Below are positions 1-10,835 of a stretch of 64,000 nucleotides of DNA, in pieces. Numbering within the stretch: position 1 is the stretch's first letter; the number at the start of each line of letters is the position of its first letter. The translations under genes were made by a program, and so were the position numbers. Under the pieces are notes generated by a model. The model did no database searches, had not been told where the DNA came from, and was given only the letters and a program-made list of their open reading frames with translations. The DNA comes from Pseudorasbora parva (lineage: Eukaryota; Chordata; Actinopteri; Cypriniformes; Gobionidae), in contig NC_090183.1 of NCBI RefSeq assembly GCF_024679245.1, positions 21,557,207 through 21,621,206 on the forward strand, given 5' to 3'.

Positions 1-375
1 AAGCTCGTGTTCTGAAGTGGTTAGGAGGGGGAACCCTTCACGGCCTCCAAAACCATGGCTAGGTCCCAAATAGGGACCGAGGTAGGGGCAAGGCGGGCTG
101 AATCTCCTGGCCCCTTTAAGAAAACACACAATAAGATCACTTTTCCCTAGTGAATGTGCCGCGATAGGAGCGTGGCTAGCTGCTATGGCGGAGACACACA
201 CCCCGAGTATGGAGGGGGGACGACCCGCATCCATTAGCTCTTGGAGAAAGCGAGCAGTTCCGCCAGTTCGCATGAGTGTGCGTCGATGTTTCGCGTAGCA
301 CATTGGTTAGAAAACCACTGACCACTTCAAAGCAGAGCTGCCAGATAGCAGGGGCTCTAGCTTCCGAAATAGTGT
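1..375 (-). pseudogene. DIRS tyrosine recombinase, N-terminal part
   Basis: In the minus frames around 110-240 I can read a segment of the type ELMDAGRPPS, then AAIAASHAPI, LIVCFLKGARR and finally a proline-rich stretch near base 60. This pattern of spaced motifs is typical of the N-terminal domain of DIRS tyrosine recombinases in fish. The frame shifts at about 245, and the catalytic R-H-R-Y domain would lie to the left of the window. No ORF is open throughout. Confidence 0.5.
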
Positions 376-879
376 TCATAACTTGTCAGAGAGGTTCCCG
401 GATACCGTTGATGGGCCATACGTGGAGGGCCCACAGCTCGGGATTGGGATGCCAGACCTTCCCTTTTCATTGGCAGAATAGGCCATGGGGCTGTGTCTGA
501 CAGCTGAAACAGTTTGGAGAACCATGCGCGGTTCTTCCAAAGTGGGGCTATTAAAAAGCACAGGCTTGCAGCTGGATCGCGATCGGAGGGAACATATAGA
601 GGGAGTCTGGGCCAACATGGGCCAGGGCATCCCTGCGTTTGCAGAAAAAATATTGGGCAGCGTGTGCTGTGCGAGCTGACTCGTTTGCGGGTAAAGGGAC
701 CATCCCCCTGGGGACATGGGTCCTCTGGATAACATGTCCGGACCCTGATTCAGAATACCTGGCACGTAAGCCGCCCTTAGGGAGCTCAGATTGTGCTCTG
801 CCCATAAAAGGAGATGCTTAGCCATGCAGTGAAGAGAGTCTGATCTCGGCTGCCCTAGCGATTTTATGTACATTATCAA
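376..879 (-). pseudogene. DIRS RNase H fragment
   Basis: A 167-codon minus-strand frame contains LLLWAEHNLSSLRAAYVPG followed by LNQGPDMLSRG. That matches the end of the RNase H domain of DIRS retrotransposons, where a basic VPG...N..AD.LSR motif closes the fold. Downstream residues no longer resemble a protein family. The frame follows the RT remnant directly but in a different reading frame, which shows a deletion of most of the RT. Confidence 0.6.
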
Positions 880-1331
880 GACGTGGTGGTTCTTATGCCG
901 TAAGACGCTCGTTGAGTCTTGAGTCTATGACAATGACTGTACTGATAAGCCTGCCCCTCGAAGGCGAATCTCAAGAATGGCCTGTAGTGGGGGTGGGGGG
1001 TTATCGTAACGTGAAGTATGCGTTTTTCAGATCTATTGAGAAAACCCAATCCCCGGGGCGAATGTGCGCGAGGATTTGTTTCACCGTCAGCACCTTGAAA
1101 CGAGCGTGTCATAAGTGCTTTGTTCAGATGCCTGGAAAATGGGCCTGAGACCGCCACCCATTTTCGGCAAGAGGAATTAGCGACAGTAAAAACCTGACTC
1201 GCTAGCGTCGGGTGTACTGTTTCCGCCGCTCTCTCCTTTAACAGTCTCAATGCCTCAGCGAGAAGCACGTGACTGACACTGCTTCTTACAGAGGGCTCGA
1301 CCACGGCTTGAATCGCGGGGTCTGCGAGCAA
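876..1331 (-). pseudogene. DIRS reverse transcriptase fragment
   Basis: The frame keeps RT motifs of the DIRS type, including LNKALMTRSFQ, then HYRPFLRFAFEGQAYQY near its end. The region after AYQY, which would hold the conserved PFGL and the catalytic YxDD motif, is missing, so the copy cannot be functional. Upstream residues (LAEALRLLKERAAETV) resemble the RT fingers. It sits between gag-like and RNase H remnants on the same strand. Confidence 0.6.
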
Positions 1332-1373
1332 AACTGTAGCGAGAACCTCGTTTTATATGTTCAACACCCAATA

Positions 1374-1796
1374 TTATATACCAGGAATGGCCTGCCAGGC
1401 CTGGGCTCGTAAAGCCAGGGGTTGAATTAGATTCGGGGGCTGGCCGCTTAGTAATAGGGGCCTGTTAGCCGGGTTGCTTGTGCTGTAACACTGTGGGGAT
1501 AGTGTTAGTTTTGGCGGTGCAGGCTTTGCAGTGGGCGCGCGCCTCACATTTATATTGTGTGTGCGAGAGTGAACTTTGTGAAAAGTGCTTGGGTGCAGGA
1601 GTGCAGACTGTAAAGTGGGCACATTTCCTACATAGAAAGCTCTTTTGTGTGTAGTGTAAACAATGTGCAGTGGCGCACAACCTACGTAGAATACCCACGG
1701 TGCAAACCAGTGAGCAAATCCACAGGGGTAAACGCACACAGCATTAGTGTGCAGACGAGCGTGTTTAACACAGGCTAGTTGACTGCAATATTTCAT
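1374..1796 (-). pseudogene. DIRS gag-like remnant
   Basis: Only the last part of this minus-strand frame is recognisable: QPLALRAQAWQAIPGI resembles the segment where fish DIRS ORF1/pol begins (alanine/leucine-rich, then W..IPG). The first 60 or so codons are cysteine-rich and look like non-coding sequence read by chance. Its position upstream of the RT remnant is as expected. Confidence 0.4.
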
Positions 1797-1959
1797 CTCC
1801 AGTCACTTAACTTAAGGGAACTGGGAGAATGTAAGGAAGTGCGGGTGGTATGTGAGCCATTCCACAATGCCGTTATGCTCTAGTCTAGACTGAAAGCACG
1901 CATGCAGACAAGCGTGTTTGACCACAGGCTAGTTGACTGAATTTTGATCTTTCTCCAAA

Positions 1960-2900
1960 AACGCTTATTGTTAATGATATGATTATAGATCATAAACTAG
2001 ATGTGCTGTGTTTGACAGAAACCTGGCTAAAACCTAGATGAGTAAACCCCCCGAGATTATTGTTACAAACATGAGCCACGTCTGAAAGGTAAAGGGGGAG
2101 GTGTTGCTGTAATTTATAATAACATTTTCAGTATTACTCAGAAGTCTAGTTTCAAATATAATTCCTTTGAAGTTTTGGTGCTTTATGTAACGCTGTGTAG
2201 TGTAAATGATAAATCCCGTTTGACATTTGTGTTGGCTACTGTATACAGGCCACCAGGGCACAATACAGACTTTATCGAAGAATTTGTTGGTTTTGTATCA
2301 GAGTTAGCTGTAGATAAAGCACTTATTGGTGGTGATTTTAATATCCATGTCGACAATGAAAAAGACGCATTGGGATTGGCATTTAGAGACATTCTAAACT
2401 CTACTGGAGTTAGACAACACGTATCGGGACCCACTCATCGCCTTAATTATACTTTAGATCTAATAATGTCACATGGAATAAATGTTGATACTGTTAAAAT
2501 TCTGCAGCAGAGCGATGACATCTCAAATCATTACCTAATATCATGTATACTTAATTTACCTAAGGCTGCAAAGCCATCCCCTCGCTTAAAATATGGCAGG
2601 AAGATAACCGCTGCGACTAAAGATTGCTTTGTACATAATCTTCCTCATCAGTTCCATCTCCTCAGCATTTCAGATAGCCAAGAGGAACCTGATGTTGCAA
2701 CAGAAACTATTGACTCTCTCTTTACTAGCACTTTAGACATTGTTGCTCCCCGGCGCTTAAAGAGGATTAAAGCAAATAATTCCACGCCGTGGTACAACGA
2801 GCACACTCGGGCCCTTAAAACAGCAGCCAGAAAAATGGAGCGCAGCTGGAAGAAAACAAAACTGGAGGTTTTTTTCGCAATTTGTGGAAAGAGAGCGTGA
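1960..2900 (+). pseudogene. L2 LINE endonuclease domain
   Basis: The protein reads LDVLCLTETWL then, after stops, GGGVAVIYNN, and in the long open part (2175-2900) VYRPPGHNTDF, LIGGDFNIHVDN, a TLDLIMSHGI segment and SDDISNHYLIS. These are the successive motifs of apurinic-like endonucleases of LINEs, with the catalytic GDFNIH and SDH-like (here SNHY) motifs. Stops near 2040 and 2900 and a frame change near 2880 break it. Confidence 0.8.
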
Positions 2901-3064
2901 TTGCATATAGAAAGGCCATAAAAACTGCTAAATCTGCTTATTTCTCAACTCTTTTAGAAGAAAACAAACACAACCCTAGGCATTTATTTGATACAGTGGC
3001 TAAATTAACAAAAAATTAAGCTTCAACTTCTGACGTTTGTAAACAACACAGCAGTAATGACTTT

Positions 3065-3443
3065 ATGAACTTCTTTACTAGTAAGATTGATAATATTAGG
3101 AATAAAATTATAACCATGCAGCCGTCTACTACAGTATCACTTCAGACAGAGCATTGTAGTGTCACTGAGGAAAAAATACACTCATTCACTGCTATAGGAG
3201 GAGAAGAATTGGCTAAACTTGACCCTATACTGACTAGGCTATTAAAAGAGATACTTCTAGAGGTCATAGATCATCTGCTTATTATTATTAATTTACCCTT
3301 GACATTAGGATATGTACCGAAAATTTTTAAGTTGGCTAAATTAAACCACTTATTAAAAAAACGCAACTTGATCCTAAAGAATTAGTCAATTACAGGCCAA
3401 TCTCGAATCTACTGTTTCTATCAAAAATACTAGAAAAGGCAGT
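3065..3443 (+). pseudogene. L2 LINE region from linker to RT start
   Basis: The frame from 3065 (NFFTSKIDNIRNKI, then LTRLLKEILLEV) matches the linker between endonuclease and RT in L2 elements. A frame change near 3350 leads to LVNYRPISNL and ILEKAV, which is RT motif 0/1. The sequence then runs straight into the Tc1-like element. Confidence 0.7.
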
Positions 3444-4910
3444 GAATTCAAACAAAGAAATCAGAACATTTAAGTACACAAGTTGAGTCATAATAAATAA
3501 AGTGAAATGACACAGGGAATAAGTATTGAACACATGAAGATAACAAGGTGCAAAATGGCATAGAATGCCAGGAGATCGCCTGAAATCTGTCAGTATTGAG
3601 AGAAACCCTGCCCACTATCAGTACTAATTGATATCAGCTGCTTTAGTCCTAATTGATGGCTTATAAAGGCTTCTTATTACCCAGGAGGCACACAGGAAAG
3701 ACTTCATGATGGGTAAAAGCAAAGAACTGTCTCAAGATCTTCGTAATCTTATCGTTGAAAAGCATTTTGATGGGAATGGTTATAGGCGCATTTCCAGAAT
3801 GCTAAATGTTCCTGTGAGCACTGTGGGGGCCATTATCCGGAAATGGAAAGAGCATCAGTTCACCAAAAACCGGCCACGATCAGGTGCTCTACGTAAGATC
3901 CCTGTCCGAGGAGTCCAAAGAATAATCAGGAGAGTTCTCCAGAGCCAAGAACCACTCGGTCAGAACTTCAGGAAGACCTTGCATCAACAGGTACTGTTGT
4001 TTAAAAGAGAACTATAAGCAATGCACTGATCCGCCATGGCATCCATGCACGCTCAGCACGCAAGACTCCATTGTGGACCAAAAACCATGTTGATGCGCGA
4101 TTAAAGTTTGCGAAAGAGCATTTGGAGAAGCCTGTGAATTATTGGGAGACTATAGTTTGGCCAGATGAAAGCAAAATTGAACTTTTTTCAGTCATTCTAC
4201 ACACCATGTTTGGAGAAGAAATGGCACTGCCTACCACTCCAAGAACACCATACCAACAGTTAAGTTTGGGGGTGGAACCAACATGGTTTGGGGCTGCTTT
4301 TCAGCAAGGGGTACTGGCACACTTCATATTATTGAAGGCAGGATGAATGGAGAAATGTACCGGGGAATTCTGGATAAAAATCTGCTTCCATCTACCAGAA
4401 AGCTGAAAATTAAAAGAGGGTGGACATTTCAGCAAGACCATGATCCCAAACACAAGGTCAAGGAAACAATGAAGTGGTTTCAAAAAAAGAAAATCAAGTT
4501 GCTTGAATGGCCCAGTCAATCACCTGACCTAAATCCCATAGAACATCTATGGAGAGAACTAAAGATCAAAGAACCTTCAAGATTTAAATACCATTTGTGT
4601 GGAAGAATAGGCCAGAATCACTCCTGAGCAATGCAGACGACTGGTCTCTCCATACAAGGGGTGTCTAGAAGCTGTAATCAAAGGCTTTTCTATTAAGTAT
4701 TAAACAAAGTGTGTTCAATACTTATTCCCTGTGTCATTTCGCTTTATTTATTATGACTCAACTTGTGTACTTAAATGTTCTGATTTCTTTGTATGAATTC
4801 AATATTTGGCTTGATGGCTACATCTGGTGAAAATTTTGTGTCAATAGTCCACTTAGAAATCCCCCTACTGATAAAAATGCTGATGTGTCAAGTACTTATT
4901 TCCCCCGCTG
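3444..4910 (+). mobile_element. Tc1-like DNA transposon inserted in the L2 RT
   Basis: Inverted repeats flank a broken transposase. Sequence from 3444 (GAATTCAAACAAAGAAATC) to about 3534 matches the reverse complement of 4711-4801. The right repeat runs on outward for about 110 bp more, ending in CCCCCGCTG at 4910 with a TA next to it; the corresponding outer part of the left repeat is missing. The left end therefore suffered a deletion of about 110 bp, or the element inserted already truncated. The L2 RT resumes at 4913. Confidence 0.85.
3706..4627 (+). pseudogene. Tc1-like transposase, frameshifted
   Basis: The first part (3706 onward) has the paired-like HTH of Tc1 transposases: LSQDLRNLIVEKH, then YRRISRMLNVPVSTVGAII and KNRPRSG. 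After a frame change near 4000 it continues as DARLKFAKEHL and [11 protein letters not shown] (first catalytic Asp), then from 4283 [20 protein letters not shown] (second Asp) and [11 protein letters not shown] (catalytic Glu). All three catalytic residues survive, but at least two frameshifts divide the gene. Confidence 0.85.
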
Positions 4911-4912
4911 TA

Positions 4913-5150
4913 TGTTCCTTTTTAGAAAGAAATGGTATATGTGAGGATTTCCAGTCAGGATTTAGACCGTATCATAGTACTGAGACTGCTCTCATTAGAG
5001 TTACAAATGATTTAGTCTTATCATCTGATCATGGTTGTATCTCTCTATTAGTTTTACTCGATCTTAGTGCTGCATTCGATACTATTGATGATCACAATAT
5101 TCTTCTGAATTCTTCTCTTTACTATGGCATACACATAGAACATTTTTAAC
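4913..5150 (+). pseudogene. L2 LINE RT, continuation after the Tc1 insertion
   Basis: The frame resumes the [23 protein letters not shown], then [11 protein letters not shown] and [19 protein letters not shown], which is RT motif A with its catalytic Asp. The reading frame stops at 5147; the YVDD-bearing part is deleted before the 3' untranslated sequence. Confidence 0.8.
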
Positions 5151-5179
5151 TTTCATTATTCAAATCAATTGACTGATAG

Positions 5180-5965
5180 TTAGGCTGCATTAACTAGGTC
5201 AGCCGGAACCGGGAACACTACCCATAACACCTGATGTACTCGTTATCATAAAAAGAGTGGCATCTACGCTAATGTTAGTCTCTCTGTTTATCCCGAGGTT
5301 TACCCCGGATCTGGGACGTGTGCGGATCGGATGGTGGACCTGCGCCTGGACATGACCAACGCATCCTGGAGTGTCTGCTGAGACCGTGTCAATTGGTGTT
5401 TCCTCTGAATTTGCCTCACCGGCACGTCATGCTCAAAAAACCCGTCTTCGGCGCAATGACTCCGATCTTTTATGTATTCATACTTTTGTGTAATCGACGT
5501 ACCATCCTAAATAAACCTGTCTCTTGCGTGATACCCCAAAATATTCATAAACGGTGTGTTAATAGGCCAGAGGAGAACTAGCACCCTGACTGAGTCTGGT
5601 TTCTCCCAAGGTTTATTTTTCTCCATCATGCCTCGATGGAGTTTTGGTTCCTTGCCACTGTCGCCTTTGGCTTGGCTTGCTCAGTTGGGGACACTAAAAT
5701 TATGATCAAAGTTATTCAACTAATTATAAAAATAAAATGTATGAATTAGGTTTTAATTAATTCTATAAACTATAATACAGATCTGCCAACATTGTCACTA
5801 TATGATAAATTAAAATAAGCTGATAACATCACTGTTTTCTCCAGAACGACTGTACAGCCAAATCTAATTTTGTTGCAATATTGTCCTGTTTGACACTGTG
5901 AAACTGCTTTGACACAATCTTGATTGGAAAAGCGCTATATAAATAAAGTTGATTAATTGATTGAT
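5180..5965 (+). repeat. L2 LINE 3' untranslated region and tail
   Basis: A GC-rich block (5190-5450) is followed by the characteristic L2/SINE tail: CCAGAGGAGAACT, GGTTTCTCCCAAGGTTT, TTCCTTGCCACTGTCGCC, TTGGGGACAC and, near 5927-5945, AAAAGCGCTATATAAATAAAG followed by TTGATTAATTGATTGA. Similar tails occur at 19639-20011 and 20022-23095, and a minus-strand piece of the GC-rich block lies at 7345-7427. Confidence 0.8.
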
Positions 5966-7344
5966 TGATATTATGACGGGACGGGACACAGTCGCCGGGC
6001 GCGCACACTTAAGTGCAACTACAAACAACTACATTTAAGTGTGTTTAAAATTATGTTATGACGTTACTCTGTGCGTTTGCTCAGCGCTGCTGTGACATGT
6101 TCACACTGCTAAGAGAAAAGCGCTTCTGCAGAATAAAACCGAGGGTAACACAGATATGACGCGATTGACAGGCGACTTGCTCAAACGCTATGCTGAAACG
6201 TCCTGGTCCTCAGTTAAAATAGCAATTTTCTCACAATTTACAAATAGTTGGAAACATTTGGGATATTGTAAGTACTCAACTGAACAAAATATATAACACT
6301 GGCCTAGTGGTTTTTGGATATTTTACTGCAAAAATACTAAACAGTGCACCTTTAAGTGGGGCTCATTTTTTAGGATCCTTTACCTTAACTTAAGTCTGAG
6401 ATCCTGAGACTGTGCACTTCTGGAGACTCCAGGTAGGTTGCAGTTCTGGAAAATGCTGGTGCTGGAGACAAAAGGGTTCCTGATGGTTTCCCACTTAATT
6501 TTTCACCTTAGTTCTTAATTATTTTACAGTTAGTGTGTCTTTTCTTCGCCACCTGTTTTTGTCTGACCCTGATGACCCACTGAGCATTTCACTGTCCAGT
6601 GGTCATGCCTTAACTGCATTGTCTAGTATTGCATTAGTATTGTATCCCTCCCGTGAGCATTTAATATTTTTTGAATAGCTAAATCTCTTTTTTGGCTTAT
6701 TTTATAATTTCCATTTCCAGCTCTTATGAACAAATATATATCCCATATAATTATTAAATACAAAATTAATAGTAGTTATTAGGATTGTGGTTTTTAATTG
6801 GTAAAATGTACCTGGAAAAAAAATGTGATCAGAAAATATCCTTGCAATTATTTTGCACGCAGTGTAGTGCTTTTCACAATATAGATTGTTTCATAAACAA
6901 GTTATTGTCCAGCTAAAGTAAGTTTTTTGATTGATTCATTTCCGTTGTAAATAATTATTACTTATTTACTTTGGGGTGACTTGCACAACACCATTTTCAA
7001 CCAAAATAGAAAACTCTCATTGCGTTCTCATCCACATGGCAGCAGCACCAGGCGGCTAGAGAAAGCAAATCCCGAAACAGGTTCTGAAATAGTTTTGAAA
7101 CTATACCATTATCAATTTTCGAAAAAACAAGAATCTTTGAGAATGGTGACGGCATGGACGTAAGCATTACATGTTTAGTCTATAGGTAAGCGCGAGTTTG
7201 TATGTGCGCAGGCACATCGTTTTTCTTTACAAAATTACTGCCAAATTATTTATCTGCATTGAATAATACAGCGTTTTCAGTCATTTCCGTTTCCGATAAT
7301 GTTTCAGCTGTACAGAGGGGAAGTGAAGTGAAGGAGGCCTTCAC
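5966..7344. other. Intergenic stretch with no gene recognised
   Basis: No ORF in this stretch has recognisable content. A segment near 6205-6365 (TTACTGCAAAAATACTAAAC, GTGCACCTTTAAG) looks like one end of a DNA transposon, but I could not find its partner. The rest is AT-rich unique-looking sequence. Confidence 0.5.
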
Positions 7345-7427
7345 AATCTGACCATCTGATCTGGATACAGCCTGGATCCAGTAGACTACAGTTAATCTTG
7401 GGATAAACAGAGACTAATATTAGCGTA
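7345..7427 (-). repeat. Fragment of L2 3' UTR block, minus strand
   Basis: The reverse complement of this stretch (TCTACGCTAATATTAGTCTC, then TGTTTATCCC and GGATCCAGGCTG) aligns with the plus-strand L2 block at about 5250-5325. The Gypsy element at 7433 inserted at its end: the 5-bp target GATTC lies at 7428-7432. Confidence 0.65.
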
Positions 7428-7432
7428 GATTC

Positions 7433-7614
7433 TGTTGTGTTTTGCAGCACTCAACACATGACTATTATTCCTTCAGGCTCTTTATTTTCTAAACACGTTA
7501 TCTTACACACATTCACCTGGAACACCATCATCTTCTCCCTTTTCAGATTACCCACACTACTTCCATACTTAAGCATTACACTGCCACCTTGTGGTTACAC
7601 AATGAAACACCACA
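7433..7614 (-). repeat. Gypsy 3' LTR
   Basis: The LTR begins TGTTGTG and ends CACCACA in plus orientation, giving the usual TG...CA ends. It is 182 bp, the same length as its partner. Just inside it, at about 7615-7630, the minus strand reads AAGAGGGGAAT, a fitting polypurine tract next to the 3' LTR. Confidence 0.92.
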
Positions 7615-7972
7615 ATTCCCCTCTTACTTGAAAGAATTCTGCATATTACAGATTACTATTCTGATTACTATTCTATTTTTCTTCTTTAAACAAAGCAATG
7701 AATAATATTACTGTCCCAAGCTTACGAACATTACTGTGTCCCAACAGAATAAACTTCTGCTCTACCATTGCATTACTTCCAATACACAGTTTAACATATT
7801 TAGGCAATATTGTTCTAACTGTCACATAACTCGCAACATAACCAAAGCGAGATAAAATTTTCCCTGAATGTACACATTTTCTCATTGCAACTCATATTCC
7901 TTCAACCACACTGGCGATCTACACTCTCTACTACTCCTCCTAGGATTAAATGTCCTTTGTGCCAGCAAGTTC

Positions 7973-8233
7973 TCATTCTGTATAGTAACAGGGCCCGTAA
8001 AGCGAGTTATCTTGGAAACATTCCATTTCTTCATCACTTAGCACGAAGATACTCTTCCCTATTTGCTGCTCAATGTTCAGGGGTGGTGAGAACTTGGAAA
8101 CTCCCTTCTTCACATGCACTGGTTGTTTCACTCTCACCTGGTCTCTTGGTTTGAAAGTGTGGTTCCTGGCACCACGTCTTTTGTCAGTATACCTTTTGCT
8201 CTTGAGCTGTTTGGCACTCACGGTATCTTTCAC
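7973..8233 (-). pseudogene. Gypsy integrase C-terminal end, frameshifted
   Basis: This frame (KDTVSAKQLKSKRYTDKRRG, then FKPRDQVRVKQPV and KFSPPL) is the C-terminal region that follows a Gypsy integrase core, where a GD.V..R.P-type segment closes the protein. It is out of frame with the core domain upstream; the junction lies near 8235, where the upstream frame stops at TGA. Confidence 0.75.
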
Positions 8234-9357
8234 CTGAGCACATTTGTTGCTTTTGGGCCAACAGGGAAGATATTCAGCTTTGTGCGCATTTTGCGATGGT
8301 GAAGAAGTTCAGAGGGGGAAACGCCCGTAATACTGTGTGGAGTAGCTCTGTAGCTTTGCAAGAACTCAGTCACTGCATGTTTCCATGGTTTCCTCATTTG
8401 TTCTGCTGAGAGGATGCATTCTTTTAAAACTCTGTTCCAACGCTCCAAAGCACCATTGCACTGTGGATGGTACACACTACTACGGATGTTACGTATTCCC
8501 CTCTCCTTTAAGAAAGCTGCAAACACACTGGAGAGGAATTGAGGCCCATTGTCAGTTACAATACACTTTGGATTTCCCTCTCTACTGCAAACCGATTGGA
8601 GGAATGACATGACTACCTCGGCAGTAAAGTTTGGAGAAAACGCCACCTCAGGCCACTTACTGTGGTAATCCACCAGAGAGATGGCAAAACGGCAGTCAGA
8701 AGGTCCTCTATCAAAAGGTCCAATTATATCGATCCCTAGTTTCTGCCATGGTTCAGAAGGCAGTCTGACAGGCTGAACAGGAGCAGGGGCTGCTTTAGCT
8801 GATTTATCATTAAATTGGCATGTCAAGCAGGAGGAAACAGCAGACTGTACTTGAGCATCCATTTGAGGCCACCAGAATAGTTCACACAGCTTCTGTTTAG
8901 TTTGGACTATTCCTTGATGTGTCTCATGTGCCAGATTTTTCAGCTTACAGTGCAAAGTAGAAGGAACGATAACACGATGTTCGCCTCTCATCACCAGCAC
9001 ACCATCAACACACAGTTCATCACAGATGCGAAAGAAAGGCACCAGAACAGGATCCAGGTCACAGCCTTTTTTCGGCCAGCCCTGCCCAATTAGCAAACGC
9101 AGCTGGGTTAACTCTGGACAGGATTCCGAAGCAACTACGAAATCCTCCACAGACAATGTAGACAATCCAGTAACAAAAGCAGCCATTTCTGGTTCCACAG
9201 CACCATCATTTTCTGTTGGCAGTGGCAGTCTGGATAAGCAATCCGCAGCACAATTAAGACGTCCAGGTCGGTAGATCACATCATATGTGTAGCAAAGCAA
9301 GCGTGCTGACCACCGGGCGACCCGTATACCAGCCCGGCCAATGCCTTTGGTTGCCAT
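8230..9357 (-). pseudogene. Gypsy RNase H end and integrase
   Basis: The 375-codon minus frame opens in the end of RNase H (YDVIYRPGRLNCAADCLSRL), then has the integrase zinc finger (HETHQG ... CLTCQ), the catalytic core with GIDIIGPF (first Asp), VTDNGPQFLS (second Asp) and NGALERWNRVLK (Glu). The residues needed for integration are all present. It ends in a frameshift before the C-terminal domain. Integrase inserts the element's cDNA into the genome. Confidence 0.85.
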
Positions 9358-9409
9358 AAGTGTAGTGAGTGCACTATGATCAGTTCTGAGGGTAAATTGT
9401 CGACCCCAT

Positions 9410-9512
9410 AAATATGGCCGCCACTTTTCTACAGCCCAGACACAGTCGATATACAGTATACACAGTTGATATACAATATACAGTCGAATATTCTCTCGAC
9501 TGTAGAATATTT
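9410..9512 (-). other. Small insertion/rearrangement breaking the Gypsy RNase H
   Basis: Between KYSTVER and the CVWAVEKW-type continuation (which resumes near 9440), roughly 12 expected bases are replaced by about 47 bases built from imperfect copies of a TATATCGACTGT-like unit. It shifts the frame and ends the RT-RNase H reading frame. The unit repetition suggests slippage or templated repair rather than a transposon insertion. Confidence 0.6.
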
Positions 9513-10835
9513 CCTTCCGGCCGCTGTCAGGGTTCTAGAAGCAAACGCTACAGTTCTCTCAACCTTGTCTGCGTGTATTTGTGTCAAAACCCCACCCAAT
9601 CCATAGTCAGAGGCGTCAGTCGAAACTATTGTAGGAAGGGAAGGGTCGAACAACGCAAGCACAGGGCTTCCAGAAAGCAGTTCTTTCAACTGTTTGAAGC
9701 TGCGATCAGCGGAAACAGTCCATTCAAACTTAGTATCTGATGCATCTCTCAGGAGCGCACGTAATGGCACAGCAACAGAAGCAAATTTAGGCAAGAATTT
9801 GTCGTACCACGAAATCAGTCCAAAGAACGAGCGTAAAGGAGCAATATCGTGCGGTGCAGGGGCTTCGATGATTGCAGACTTGTGCTCCTCATCTGGAAAA
9901 AGTAGATTGGAAACTACATGGCCAAGGAATTTTAGGGACAACTGGCTGAACGTACACTTCTCCCAGTTCAGTTGTAGTCCTGCATCTGACAAGCGCTGCA
10001 TGACTGAACGTAGCGTCGCATCGTGAGTTTCTTGAGTAGCGGCATACACAATAATATCATCCAGGTAGTTCCTTACTCCTTGTATGCCTTTCAGGACGGT
10101 TTCCATCATCTTTTGAAACGCAGATGGGGCGGAAGCCAGGCCATATGGAACTCGGCAGTATCTAAAGAGGCCATCATGCATAATAAAAGCTGTCATGTCC
10201 CAGCACATGTACACCTCATGTAAGGTAAGCTGATGATAAGCAGCCGCCAAATCAATTGTTGTGAACACTGATGCGCCTCGAAGTTCACTCAAAAGTTCAT
10301 CTATATGCGGCAGAGGATGGCTGTCAACGATCAGGGCCTTATTTGGCTCACGCAGATCAACACAGAGCCGTATTTTACCTCCTTTCTTCGTAGTGACAAC
10401 AATAGGAGAAATCCAAGGGGAAGAATCGATTTTCTCAATTATGCCTCTTTGCAATAATGAGTCAAGTTCTGCAGAAACAGCTTGTCGGACAGAGTATGGA
10501 AGTCGACGAAGCTTTTTCCGTATTGGTGTAGCATCAGGTTTGACTATAGGCTTATGAATGAAGCCTTTCACACAGCCCACAGAAGCCTCTGGAGCAGGAA
10601 CGGTTTCACCGACCACTGCGTGTAATTCGTCAGGTGCAGTAACAGTACCAAAGTGAAAAGAACAGTTCAAGGCTCGAATTAAGTCCATTCCCATCAAAGC
10701 AGAGCCCCCTTTCACAATAAAAAGACAAGCAGTGGTTACCTTATCATTCAGGGAGACATTTGCATTTAAACATCCAAGAACTGGAATGCTTTCTTTCAAG
10801 TACGTGACCAGTTTCACTTTAGGAGCAGTAAGTGA
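9429..10835 (-). pseudogene. Gypsy reverse transcriptase and start of RNase H
   Basis: RT motifs follow in order: KIRLCVDLREPNKAL, HPLPHIDELLSEL, FTTIDLAAAYHQL (motif A), RYCRVPYGLASAPSAFQ and NYLDDIIVY (catalytic YLDD), then the tether and RNase H start with STDASDYGLGGVL and VERTVAFASRTLT. The frame enters nonsense after KYSTVER at about 9500, where a short AT-rich insertion replaces the EREAL-type motif. It is in the same frame as gag-protease upstream; only one TGA codon (10836-10838) separates them. Confidence 0.88.

Larger units (their letters stand above)
1..1800 (-). mobile_element. DIRS-like tyrosine-recombinase retrotransposon, degraded, runs off the left edge
   Basis: Read on the minus strand, the protein remnants come in DIRS order: a gag-like end, reverse transcriptase, RNase H, then the start of a tyrosine-recombinase region that leaves the window at base 1. 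DIRS elements use a tyrosine recombinase instead of a DDE integrase and have no ordinary LTRs. Frameshifts and stops separate the parts, so this is a dead copy. A short motif with the core CACAGGCTAGTTGACTG occurs near 1764 and again near 1922, probably part of the element's terminal or internal repeats. The family call rests on remembered motif similarity to fish DIRS proteins. Confidence 0.7.
1940..5965 (+). mobile_element. L2-type LINE, internally deleted and split by a Tc1-like element
   Basis: The plus strand carries an APE-type endonuclease (about 1960-2900), an RT start (3385-3443), an RT continuation (4913-5147) and a 3' untranslated region with the L2 tail ending in GCGCTATATAAATAAAG near 5927-5945. 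The Tc1-like element at 3444-4910 interrupts the RT. Most of the RT downstream of the (F)DTIDD motif is deleted. L2 elements move by target-primed reverse transcription; this copy has several frameshifts and is inactive. Confidence 0.8.

Noticed and set aside
1465..1737. Second minus-strand ORF overlapping the DIRS gag remnant
   Set aside because: It is a frame-shifted shadow of the adjacent frame and has no motifs.
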